Part shown: positions 21,301 through 31,700 of the stretch, piece after piece
How positions within the stretch are numbered: the stretch's first letter is position 1
Layout of the letters: each line of letters begins with the position of its first letter
From: Sthenelais limicola
Taxonomy: Eukaryota > Annelida > Polychaeta > Phyllodocida > Sigalionidae
Direction: 5' to 3'
NCBI GenBank assembly: GCA_942159475.1
Contig: OW804096.1
Coordinates: 113,310,194 to 113,374,193 of the forward strand
DNA length: 64,000 nt
The notes under the pieces: generated by a model
Seen by the model: only the letters and a program-made list of their open reading frames with translations
Told to the model about the DNA's origin: nothing
Databases searched by the model: none
Made by a program: the position numbers and the translations under genes

Positions 21301-23348
21301 GGTTTGGCTGTTGTAGTTGGTTTTGATTTAGTAGATGACACAGTAGAGAACTGTGTGGTTGTTGAGGGTTTGACTGTCATAGTTGGTTTCAATGTAGTAG
21401 TTGAAACAGTAGAAGACTGTGTCGTTGTTGAGAGTTTGGCTGTCGTAGTTGGTTTTGATGTAGTAGTTGTCACTGTGGTTGTTGAGGGTTTGGCTGTCGT
21501 AGTTGGTTTTGATGTAGTAGATGACACAGTAGAAGACTTTGTGGCTGTTGAAGGTTTGGCTGTCGTAGTTGGTGCTGATGTTGTAGATGACACAGTAGAG
21601 GACTGTGTGGTTGTTGAAGGTTTGGCTGTCGTAGTTGGTTTTGATGTAGTAGATGATACAGTAGAAGACTTTGTGGCTGTTGAAGGTTTGGCTGTCGTAG
21701 TTGGTGCTGATGTTGTAGATGACACAGTAGAGGACTGTGTTGTTGTTGAGGGTTTGGCTGTCGTAGTTGGTTTTGATGTAGTAGTTGACACAGTAGAGGA
21801 CTGTGTGGTTGTTGAAGGTTTGGCTGTCGTAGTTGGTTTTGATGAAGTAGATGACACAGTAGAGAACTGTGTGGTTGTTGAGGGTTTGAGCGTGGTAGTT
21901 AGTTTTGTTGTAGTAGTTGAAGCAGTAGAGGACTGTATGGTTGTTGAAGATTTGGCTTTTGTAGTTGGTTTTGATGTAGTAGATGACACAGTAGAGGACT
22001 TTTTGGCTGTTGAAGGTTTGGCTGTCGTAGTTGGTTTTGATGTAGTAGATGAAACAGTAGAGGTCTGTTTTCCATCTTTCAATTTTGACATATCTTCACC
22101 AATTGTATGTGATATAAGGGTTAGTGAAAACACTGAAATAGAAAATAGTACATATATTGTGTATGTAAGATATGGACAGCGGTATGTCTATGATGTAAAT
22201 ATCAATATTAGTTACACTTGTCAGGTCAGTCGAGTAAGACTCTAGGCCGAAATCCACTTGCAAGTAAATGGTTCCCTTAAATAGTTCATGTAAACGGGAG
22301 GCCCTCTCCTCCCATTTAAACAGAAGTGGATACCGATGCTCCGGTGAATGTGGGCATAAACTTCTTTGATGGGAGCTGTACCGGAGGGTCCGGTAAAAAT
22401 CAGTGTGTTTGATTTTTATGGGAGCTAACCCGGGGTTTGGAGTCCAGGTTCTTATGGACTATCTTGGTACTTTTTTATTTGTTACATCCACTATTTTATT
22501 TCTATGTTGGTGGCCAGTTGCGTACTATGTAAATGAAACCCTGAATAAAAATATCATAGAAAAAAATATTAATCATTTTATTCCTTTTGTATTTCAGTGT
22601 TATTTTTTTTGAACAATGAAAATATCATTCCCAAATTTCAGGATGCAACCAGGGCTACCGTCTCCTCATGCCATACAAATTAAACTGCAATTTACGAATT
22701 CTTGCTAAACTTAAGGCAAATTCTCTAATATATATATATATATACATTGCAGTTTTCTCTTTTAATTATAATTAAAAAATGAATGCCGCACAATTCTGGC
22801 AGCCAGAGTCTCATAAAACAGTAGTCTCATAAATCAGTGTCTTTGTTTATTTCTAAGACTTTGCCCTAGAACTTTAAATATTAGAGATACATGGCTAGAA
22901 ATGGTTCATTTCCCATATATGTCACCTTTGAGTAAGAGTTGTACAGAAAAATGTTACAATTTCCATATTACAACAACAACAGCAATAGGCATATTACAAC
23001 ATCAACAGGAGGCATTTACGCACAAACTTAAGCATACTTTTTACCGACAAGTTAATATCATGCGTAAATGCACCGTCAAAACCTCCTGTAAACAGGACCT
23101 GCATGGTCCCGTTTACGGTCACCTTTTTACGGCCATAATTTACTAGTAAGTTACGCCACTTATTTCAACACAACAAGTAAGAATAAAAAAATGATGAAGT
23201 ACAGAGGATGATGCATGACTGATGGCTTCAACTTACAGAACAGTTATAACACATTTAATTGGCTCTAATATAAACGAGTCTCCTGGGTCTCAATGTATAC
23301 ATACTAACCTAGGATGATCAGTCGAATAAACGTATCTTTCTCCATCAT
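12234..23348 (-). CDS. Transmembrane mucin with PTS repeats, SEA domain and EGF-like segment
   Basis: Nine coding exons on the minus strand: 23348-23309, 22132-17501, 17322-17207, 16841-16780, 16675-16497, 16262-16064, 14379-14191, 12770-12617, 12311-12234. All junction phases match and total 1883 codons including stop. Order: signal peptide (MMEKDTFIR, then LIILVFSLTLIS), about 1540 residues of Thr/Ser/Pro/Lys repeats, SEA domain of about 95 residues with a Gly-Ser at the cleavage position, Cys-rich EGF-like region, membrane helix, basic stop-transfer and tail of about 100 residues. The repeats would carry dense O-glycans on an epithelial or immune-cell surface; SEA domains often self-cleave to leave a non-covalent heterodimer. 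Uncertain parts are exon 1, chosen by phase and signal-peptide character, and the GC donor at 14191. No orthologue symbol is assigned. Confidence 0.75.
12617..12770 (-). CDS. Mucin exon 8: cytoplasmic tail
   Basis: Starts DWVDGPAHLIQEVETPASQF, has RENVGARSRESWVSETDINL, and ends LGSTNK at donor GTAGGC. Splice sites on both sides keep one frame open. The assignment to this gene rests on order, strand and phase. Confidence 0.6.
13118..13455. repeat. Polypyrimidine (C/T) low-complexity tract
   Basis: Almost pure C/T on the plus strand, built on CTCTCCCTC. The long frames on both strands here are compositional. Confidence 0.95.
13503..13804. repeat. Inverted repeat with about 82-base imperfect arms
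   Basis: Arms 13503-13585 and 13722-13804 pair (AAGGCTTCAAAA, TTTCACCCCAGATACCTTC, ACTATAAATGGAGTGT against complements). They are flanked symmetrically by a pyrimidine tract on the left and a purine tract on the right, so the folded structure may be near 900 bases. It lies in the intron between mucin exons 7 and 8. Confidence 0.85.
13850..14035. repeat. Polypurine (A/G) tract
   Basis: GGGAGAGGG-type repeats, the mirror partner of the pyrimidine tract on the other side of the inverted repeat. Confidence 0.9.
14191..14379 (-). CDS. Mucin exon 7: membrane helix
   Basis: After CNSNGLWVSNSCVNKWQVIG the chain has PSIAAGVVVLLIIIIIIIIF, then basic VKRNG and RRPPQRY. The next exon needs a donor leaving two bases, and the only good fit is TACAG|GCAAGA at 14191, a GC-AG intron. 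Without splicing the frame continues to a stop at 14118, giving a short-tailed alternative. Confidence 0.65.
14842..14941 (+). repeat. Dispersed repeat, copy 1
   Basis: Begins TACATGGGTTCAGTCCTG and ends CACATGGAATTGTAGCT. An inverted, about 80-85% similar copy lies at 34082-34181. Family unknown; no coding capacity. Confidence 0.8.
14970..15057. repeat. Hairpin with 18-bp perfect ends
   Basis: AGAAAGAACATGGTTGGG at 14970-14987 pairs with 15040-15057. Inside, AATCCAATGA/TCATTGG...GGATT also pair, giving an 88-base MITE-like hairpin. Confidence 0.85.
16064..16262 (-). CDS. Mucin exon 6: Cys-rich EGF-like segment
   Basis: Encodes ten cysteines, including YPDVCQATENCFKGVCRHKC, LDYRCENIGSDLYTECF and the final C of DENCR. 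Together with CNSNGLW and NSC in the next exon it resembles the EGF-like region between SEA and membrane helix in membrane mucins. Confidence 0.8.
16497..16675 (-). CDS. Mucin exon 5: SEA C-terminal half with Gly-Ser site
   Basis: Continues as R-GSTLARYKVLYDLESTV. Gly-Ser occupies the position of the autoproteolytic G-S in cleaving SEA domains, though the usual V-V-V that follows is T-L-A here. It then runs through ENVTLNGTNPDRKYLDSEV, with N-glycosylation motifs NVT and NGT. Confidence 0.8.
16780..16841 (-). CDS. Mucin exon 4: central SEA
   Basis: 62-base exon encoding LSAAYNNSKAFRRISVLSFQ plus two bases. The AYNNS.AFR...V.SF pattern is the SEA middle. Acceptor ATCCAG, donor GTATGG. Confidence 0.75.
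17207..17322 (-). CDS. Mucin exon 3: start of SEA domain
   Basis: Encodes DGKFYNITSSLKWDLDYNEA and continues to EEKG-like EETEKG before donor GTGAGT. The F.I...L.W...Y...L.N..S..Y motif is the SEA N-terminal half. Phase 1 in, phase 0 out. Confidence 0.8.
17501..22070. repeat. 66-bp tandem array with higher-order blocks
   Basis: Unit length counted as 66 bases. Rare variants recur in the same order: the unit containing GTGTGTTTGTTGAGG on the plus strand occurs at 18161, 19499 and 20573. Those spacings are 1338 and 1074 bases, and the difference is exactly four units. The block carrying the short TVLTTTSKP/HKPS variant recurs at about 18540 and 19880. Confidence 0.9.
17501..22132 (-). CDS. Mucin exon 2: about 68 tandem 22-residue PTS repeats
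   Basis: A single 4.6-kb exon. Acceptor CTATTTCAG ends at 22133 and donor TTAG|GTATTG follows 17501. After ISHTIGEDMSKLKDGKQ the frame is repeats of PTTTAKPSTTTQSSTVS-type units, 66 bp each, with variant units of about 15 residues lacking one block. Thr, Ser, Pro and Lys/Ala dominate, there is no Cys, and Thr/Ser offers dense O-glycan sites. The last part (TTTLKP..., TPTSLLPSTQTSTTPSPPTT) is degenerate before AGQTRPNL. The 66-bp period keeps every unit in frame. Confidence 0.9.
22133..23308 (-). other. Mucin intron 1
   Basis: AT-rich with a (TA)n run near 22728-22744. No coding signal beyond flanking splice sites. Confidence 0.5.
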
Positions 23349-23363
23349 GTATCCTTGTTCAAT
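23309..23363 (-). CDS. Mucin exon 1 (signal peptide), candidate
   Basis: A T-rich acceptor ends at 23364. Two tandem ATGs at 23348-23343 open MMEKDTFIRLIIL and stop one base into the next codon at donor CTAG|GTTAGT. Joined to the repeat exon, the chain continues VFSLTLISHTIGED, a classical signal peptide. The acceptor implies a non-coding 5' exon further up. A competing candidate at 28070-28046 also fits the phase. Confidence 0.5.
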
Positions 23364-26300
23364 CTAAAAAAAATCAAAGAAACAGTGTAGAAACGTGCCA
23401 ACAGTGTTCATACTTTAATGAATATATATTATATTATTCATCTTATATTTACAAATAATGTAATATTGTTTCGTTCTCTTGTGGATGAAATGTGGTTAGG
23501 TGATATCCGTTGGGACCCATATATCCCAGACAAAGTACTGTGGAACATAGTCAATGTCCATAAACGAATTTCCCTGTACAAAGAAATTGCATGTTTTGAA
23601 ACCTGAAAATCAGATTTCAATTCAGTAGAATTCCAACTAATTCCTTTATTCAGGGGAAACATCAGCAATCAATATAGTCTTATTAAACTCCTTGCATCAA
23701 TGATATTCTTTCACTATCAGAATGGAAATTAACCATGCAGCTCAGTATAGTCAGTTTTAGATTTATATGTTATCATCACTATGCCATCTAAATATGTTTA
23801 CACCAACCTATGTCGACGGCTAGTGTGTATGTTGTTTCTAGTTCTGTGTTTCAAATAACAAGATCTCTATGTCTCTATGTCTAAGATCTCTATAAGTTCA
23901 GCCTCTGACCAAAAAAGCGCCTGTTGAAATTTCGACTTATTAGACTGTTTCTATATAGTATTTGCTTTAAACAAACGCACAATTTCAGATTTAGGTCTGT
24001 TCTTCTGTGCAACATATTTGACTGCTTTAAGTGTCGGAGTCTGGCCATAATGTCCCACATACTATATACAGTTTTCATGATTTCACAAATATATTGGTTG
24101 TGACATTCTGGTATTGATATTTTGAATGTTTGACTCCTGCATTATGTTACAAGTCGTAGTCGAGACTCAATTACCAATTATCCCCTATCAGGCCAATTGG
24201 ACAACAAAGGTAGGTCAGACAATTCCCCCCGCTTTTATTCCTTTGTAAAAACCATATATAGCACCAGTTGATTTCATACTACTTGCATTGTTATGTAAAG
24301 AGAATTTATTTCATCTCCTGATATTAAGACTCGAGGTGTCAATAGCTTTCCCTTGTGCATTTACATAAAGTAAACCATTGCAGCCCACCGACTGTGATAT
24401 TTGATGATTGCCTTTGACTAATTGGGATTGGTTTGAGATTATTCTAAATCTTATTTAGCTTTAAACCCAGTTTTGAAATATTGTAAGTAATGAAAGTCAC
24501 GTCAAAGTCACTATAGCTTCTAGCAATACTTACTGATACTCAGTAGGAGATAGATGACAATAGAGCCACATAGGGAATATAAATCGGGCACTGCCAAGGG
24601 ACAGCCTTAAGACATATATATATATAATTAAACTTCAACTCAAACAAGGAACGGATAGAATAAAAAGTGAGTTAACATACTACGAGCGTTTCTACACAAA
24701 TCAATAATAACTTTACCTTTGGCTGTCAGAAGAGCTCTATATGCGTCCCATCTGTATATATGAGGAGAATAAATCCAATCCTGTACCGCTACTGTTCACC
24801 AATGATTTACTTGCGATAGGAAGAAGCGTCATATAGATTAAGTAGTTAATCTTACTAAGGATATATGTGGACTTTGATAGGGCGGTAGGAATTCTCCCCA
24901 TATGAAACATCAATAGTCCGCTGGGTAGTAAGATTTGTTCGATGCTTATCTTTCCCATTTCTCATTCAGTAAAACACTTCTCGGGATGAGGAGAAGCATA
25001 TCGCGAATTTATAGTTAAGGAAAGATACAGTTTTGCGAATACAGCGGTATGTGACCACGTGAATTGCGTTATCAGGACCCACCCATTGTCAAGGTACATA
25101 GTCGGTCTATAGTCTTTTTGTATGATGATAAACTAGATTTTCATATCCCGAGTATTTCCTTAATAATAATTGTGTGTGCTCTCAAATAGTTGTTTGGCCA
25201 CATCGGTAAGCTATGCGCAAGGCTAGGACGGAGGATAATCCGGACTAGTCACTTTGAGAGTCACTTTGAAATTTAGGATGAATGCTTCTGTTCGGGGATT
25301 TATATGCACCCCTTTCACAATCCATGATTTAGTACTCTGTATGAAACAACAATTTCACCAAGGCATCTTTGACAAAAAACATGAACCAACATTCCGATAT
25401 ACATTCAAAAGAACCTGGTTTTGGGCACTCCACCGTCACATATTACTATCTAGATTAAAGGCTTGGCCCTAAGCTGCTCACATTACCTTATTTGTCAAGG
25501 GCTTTATTGGTTGATTATCAGGGAAATGCACTGAGTATGCACATTTCAAGATAACCGCGAAAGAAGACAATGACAAAGCCATTTCAAAATCCTACATAAA
25601 ATGCCTCGTATGCCATCCATCCGATTCTAGACGTACTAACGCCCACACGGATATTTACGGACACGGTCATTTACGGACGAGAGTAGGTTTCTGAGATTAA
25701 TAGGCAAAAAAATCAATAGAAGGCGTTACGGCGATATTACAACTTTTATCTCAGGAAGTACCGGAGAATCACGGGATTACGGCAATCATTCGCGGCAGCG
25801 TAAATTGATAGATCACATTGATAGATCAACAGTAAAAAGAAACTTTTACTTCTGTTGCCACAATTGATGAAGATTGTTTTCAGAAAATGCATCTTCGTAA
25901 TTCGTTAGACTGAATAAATAAAAATGAATACACTTATCCTACAAGATCTCTGTGTGTACATTTCTTTTATTTATGTAGAATCCGGAACGGGGGCAAATAG
26001 CAGATCCTCGGTGATTTGTGGGGCTATGTTTGTATTCCTCTCCACACCAACAAATCCTTTATCATTAAGTACTTTGGGCGTGACTATTATACATGTAAGT
26101 AATCATTTGCGTTGATAGCATTAAAGTGGTATGTCTACGAAAACAGTATAGATAACTATGTCAAAGATATGGACTCCTTACTAATTTGATATTGACTTAT
26201 ACAAACTGTATTATATAATATATATCTCCCACTTTAAGGTAAATCTTATCATAACGCATACCAAAGAGACCCAATGTGTAGCCTATCGTATAGTGGGGGC

Positions 26301-28414
26301 AGGGGTGGTCCGTCGCCAAAATTTGATAAAACATGGGCTATTCATAAATATACATATACGATAATACTTTTCCCACCTCCGTGGTACACTACACTACTGT
26401 CACTAGGTGAGATTACGGTTATGTTTGCATGGTATAAATGTAGGGAATACGCAGGGAGTACACTAAGCTAACTGATGCTTGTGCACCATTTGTCGCTAAT
26501 TAACGAAGGAAGAAAATTCATTTCAAATGTTTAAAGTGTCTTTATTATGGCGATAACCTGTTGCCCCTACTTAAAAGTGAGACCATGAATAGCACAATGA
26601 AATATTCGATCGCATGTCCACGACTCTTGAAAAGAGTAGTGTGTGTAGTCTGTGAACCATGTTATCGGTAACTGAAGATATGGATTTTTTTCACAAGCGT
26701 ACTTACAAAACTATACAACATAGATTCATTCACGTGGGCTGTTGTCATTCGTGGCGATACATCGCCGCCCAAACCAAAATTATATTACAAGCAGATTAAA
26801 AATAAATACACTTGAATTGCGATGCATGGACACATAACATACACTTACATCTCAAGCATCTAATTCATGAACCCTTATCCTTGATGTGGTTATTTTAGCT
26901 GAAGGAAAATTGCTTCGCAATAGTATAGCACCATTTCATACTTGTGGACTTAAACACCTGAAGTAGCCATCTCATAGTATAACATATTTTTGTATAAAAT
27001 CTCGCCGTGGGAGTATTTCTTAATAACGTGATTTACATATGACAAACGCCACATACATAAAGGTTGGACTATTTGTGTTCTGTATACATCAAGAACACTG
27101 ATACAAACGCACATTTTAAAGTGTGCTTTGTGGCTACGCACACCCTGCTATGTTTCCCCGGGTATTCTAAAGCGAATGTTTTAGTAATTACATAATTATT
27201 GTTTGCGTTTTGTAATACTAAAGGTACTTGGAAATTATAACTCATGATTGAATTGACGTTAATCGTTTTTTAAAAGTGCAATATCAAATCTTTCATTCCT
27301 AAAGTTCTTATTTATCACACTCTAGTCTATACTTATCATACCAGAACACATTAAATAAATATGTCTGGATCCTCTTATTAGCCAGATTAGTAAATACGAT
27401 AAAATTTCGATTCGGTTAGTAAAAAACAGTGTTTGATCAATTAGAATAATATTTCCTTTTCATGGAGCTAGTATAATCTGGAGTATCATGTAAGTGCACA
27501 TATGTAGTAAACACAATAATTTAGTTAGAATACTGAAGATGACGAATCTTCCGTCAGGCATAGCTGAAATCCTAGAAAGGAAACCATTATTGCAAGAAGG
27601 CAGAGTATATGATATATATTGGATCAGGGGCTTAAATAAACATGATGAATCAGAGATGGATCACCTATTCAGTTTTGTCTCAAATACATCCTCGTTCTTG
27701 CTGGTTATGTCTGAGAATAATCTGGCGTTTCACAATCAAGTTTTTTAATGACTTAAAATTTGGGTCTACTTCGCCAGTATCACAGGTATACATGCATACC
27801 AATTATATCTCAGAAAAAGAAAAACCCCGGTAAAGAGTATTCCCAAAAGTTTAAATGTCGCTATAAGAAAAAACTATATTCATATTTTATTGTGTACCTA
27901 GAAAGTGGAACATACATAAATCAATATACTTAATTCCTAGATCAGTGCACCATGTACTAAATGATCAACACTAAAACAATAGGAAATGCACTCATATATG
28001 TACCACTCATATATATAAGAAGTCCCTCTCATCAAGTTAGCTTACCACACAATGCTTTCATTCTATACATTTTAATATCCACGTACAGGAAAACACTATG
28101 TGAAATGTACGTGTAGAAATGCACTTGACCTCAAATAAGACCGAAGGCCTTTTTTCCCAATCTCCCGACCAATAAACTATATGCATGTATTTATACATAC
28201 TCATCAAAATTGTATTTACATCGAATATATAGTGTCGGTAGAAATGGCATATATTTGACCCACCCATCAACTTGATAATTAATTTCATTGAACCAAATCA
28301 TATATTCATTGTTGAGAAATGAGAAGTTCTAATCTCGCGTATTTAATTGAAAGAAAATCTGTCCCTCGGCAGAATAAAAAATGCAGAAGAATTGTGTGTA
28401 AATATTTTCCCCTG
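23364..28414. other. Region between mucin and ADAMTSL-like gene
   Basis: AT-rich, short (TA)n near 24617. No gene recognised. It should hold the mucin promoter and the 3'UTR of the upstream gene (minus-strand AATAAA near 27890). A 25-base signal-peptide-like exon at 28070-28046 is noted under rejected items. Confidence 0.45.
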
Positions 28415-28707
28415 TTACGTCTGCCTATCTGAGCGACCATTTCTGGAATCACTTTGTCGCCGATTCTTCCTGTGGTTCCGTTGGTGATGATTACCATGGT
28501 GGTTATGGTTATGATGAGATTTGCCTCGATGGTGATTGTCTTCATTATTGCTGTCATGATGGCCATTGTTGTTATGTTGGTTGTTTTGCTGGATGTTGCT
28601 GCTCTCCCCACAGGAGAGACAACATGCACGCTTGTAGTAGGAATAGTGACAAAGTCTGGCCTGGACCACGAGCCGACAATCATTGTATTCATCACGGCAA
28701 TTGGGAT
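28415..28707 (-). CDS. ADAMTSL-like last exon: PLAC domain and Asn/His-rich tail
   Basis: D-PNCRDEYNDCRLVVQARLC, HYSYYKRACCLSCG is the six-cysteine PLAC domain. After it come about 60 residues very rich in Asn, His, Arg and Gln (NNQHNNNGHHDSNNEDNHHR-type) to the stop at 28415. PLAC normally ends such proteins, so the tail is unusual. Confidence 0.9.
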
Positions 28708-31700
28708 CTGCAACAGCATAATATCCATTGACTTTAATATTAAAGTGGAACTCATATAATGTCAACGGGTACACAATCTTTGCTTTAAGTGTTGGTCTTT
28801 ACTTTTCGAGCATCGATATCATTAAAATTTAATGTCAATAATGCAGCTTTAAAAGCATGTTATTAATAAGATATAAACGGTAATTTATACTGATATGAAT
28901 TGGGATAGTTGAAAGGCATTACATTTCTCAGGCGGGGATGTGTACTTCTGTAATGCACGGGTTAGACTTAAATGATCAAACTGTATCGATAGTTTAACGT
29001 ACAGAGTATGTGTGATTAAATACACGGTGACCAACATATTGAACAGTTTACCGTTATTGCTTGAATGACCTCCGCTATTTGAAGGACAAGGCATGGTATT
29101 ACATGTTTTCCAGACCTCAGGTTTATCTTCAGCTGAACAGCTAGTACTTGCTTGCTGATGGGAGTCTAAACATTTTAGGTCTCTCGTTTGGTAGCCAGTA
29201 TCACACGTCTTTGTGCACTGTAATGAAAATTACCGCCCACAGTCTTATTGAATATTGAACAGGGCAACACGTCATTCTTGTTTTTGTACACACTTAAACA
29301 ATCTTAAAGAGGACCTACAAGTGTATTGAACGGGGCGAGAAGTAAGGTCATAATTCTTCGAACATAAATCTTAAGCATCAATATGTATTTGACGCGCTTA
29401 TTTTGTGGTTTATAGGAAAGACTGAATCCACACTTCAAAAATAGAAATAACTAACCTTTGTCCATTCTGTCATGTACCACTGCGTTGGGCAATCAGGGTT
29501 TTCACATGGCCTCTCAGATTCAGGCTTCTCCTCAGTGAGACAGTTCTCTTCCCCCACGGGCATCATGCCACCAAGTCTCTTCATACATAAAACCTCCCGC
29601 TTCATAACTCCAGGTCCACATGTAACCGAACACTGTAAGATGGAATTTTAAATAACAACCACATCGAGGATATTCCCTTTTCAAATAACACAATCTCACC
29701 GACAATTATAACCATGCACCTGACTAAGATGTGTTTTGAATAAGTATTAATAGTATGCATCATGCCCGGTTTCGAAAAGGATAATTAAATAGGAGGAACG
29801 AATCATTAATCACATTAAGAGATCTACTCAGTATGTGTCACCACTTCTGGTTGAAGAAATTCGATGTAATTTAGAAGATTTTGATTGGAGTGTTTATCGT
29901 ATGGTTAATGAAATGACTACCTTTTCCCATGGCCCTGCGAACCACTGGCCTCCACAGGGAATAGAGTTCTGACATATTTTTGTGTTGTCCGGCTTCCTAA
30001 TCGTGTTGCATCGCGCCGCATCTGCAGAACAGTAAAGGCGCCTCACTTTTTTCCCTTCTCCACACGAAGAAGAACACTGTAAAGTAAATAATAATTATGG
30101 TATCAGTCATTGTAGGCCTACGTGCATAGCTAGTTAGCTCTCACCCACTATTTTGATGTGTATCCAATCTGCATAAAATCTTACAACTTTTCACTCTAAT
30201 AAATCAAATTTATTTTGTCAGAAGGGTGACAAGTATAGGCTTACGTTAATACATCCAATACACATGTACTTAAGTTTTAAGAATGAATATGAATATGAAA
30301 TGAATGAAACCTTGATTGATGCCACAAAAAATACCCATTCATGTAAAACCTTTAATCTTGTTCATTGCTCATTTAGCCTACTAGAATGGAACTGGGAGAT
30401 TTGTACCAACGATCCTATAGCTACACATGTTTGTACCTTCCGTTTGATAAAACAACATTTTTGTCTCGATTGCTTTTAACAAGTTTACTTTCGGGGCCAG
30501 GCAGGATGCAGAATACTTTCCCCAAATCTATTCATTCCATTGTAGGATTAAACCTGAAACATGCGTTGGTTAAAATCGTTGGTCAAAATCGGGCCTTTTG
30601 CACCTCCCCCTCGCGTAACGCCTTCAATGTAACGACGCAAGCGTTTCGCGCTCCCGTATTCCGCGAGTGCACGGCTCCACCTATATGGGACGTTTTTGAT
30701 GACGACACGCGTGAGGATCCGCGCTCAAGTGTAATCATAGTCGCAAAGTTCTGTACTGTCGTTTACCCATTTTGTTCATAGGTGGCAGCACAGAATTGGT
30801 GACCCAATATCATAGTGCCTTACTGAAATACATCGGTACAGATGATTATAAACCACATCCACTGGTTAATAATATCATTGTTCTAAATATTTCTAATTTC
30901 AGAAATAGTGAACACAAACTGTATGTATGTATTGTATGTCATTTTCTATTTGTATAACAGCTGCAGTAATCAATGGGTGGAGGGATGTAATTTCAACCTC
31001 CAGTTTAGTTGTACATTAAACATAATGATGTATAATGTGGTCGGTATATCAATGTCACCTCAAATGAGAAAAGGTGTAAATTTTGTTATAGATCGGGGGA
31101 ATACTAGACGTTTTCAGGGAGATTTGGTGTTTATTAACCTCGAGGACGTGTTCCAGTAATATGGATGGTGTATACAATTATTATCTCCGTGAAAGGCCAT
31201 AACTCTATGAAACACATTCATGTGATAGAGAAGGTTGATGTAAGGAGCAGATAAAAACGAGTGGATAAAGGCTTTGGGCACGCACGTAATCACCCCATCA
31301 CACCTTGCGGCAACTGAGAAGCTCTGGCATAACAGAACTACCATTACTGTTACCTACTCATATTGCCATCAGCCAGATACAGGCATTGCAGTATGTCGAC
31401 AAAGAAAAGGGGATCCAGGGTCAAATTTCTCCTGAATGTTGTATGTACAAACTATTTGGTGTCCTTCACAGACAGCGACAACAAAACAGACATTTTAAAT
31501 CCCACATATTTAAACAAATACGCATGACTCACTATTGTAGTTATTTTTCATGCGTTGCCATCAAACTTTCAAATCTTTTCTACCATGAATTCCAAAATTA
31601 GTATTCTATGAAAACACTTTACATACTTTACCAACATCCTTGCATTACATAATTACAAAATACTACAGAGTCTTGCATAGTGAAAACGCATATTCAACAA

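Noticed and set aside
17698..22245. 1515-codon plus-strand frame as a second gene
   Set aside because: It mirrors the mucin repeats; the sense strand has the signal peptide, matching splice phases and domains, while this frame has none.
28046..28070. Alternative mucin exon 1 (MYRMKALC plus one base, donor GTAAGC)
   Set aside because: Phase and signal-peptide character fit, but it lies within the likely 3'UTR of the ADAMTSL-like gene and needs a 5.9-kb intron; the 23309-23348 exon is closer and has its own acceptor.
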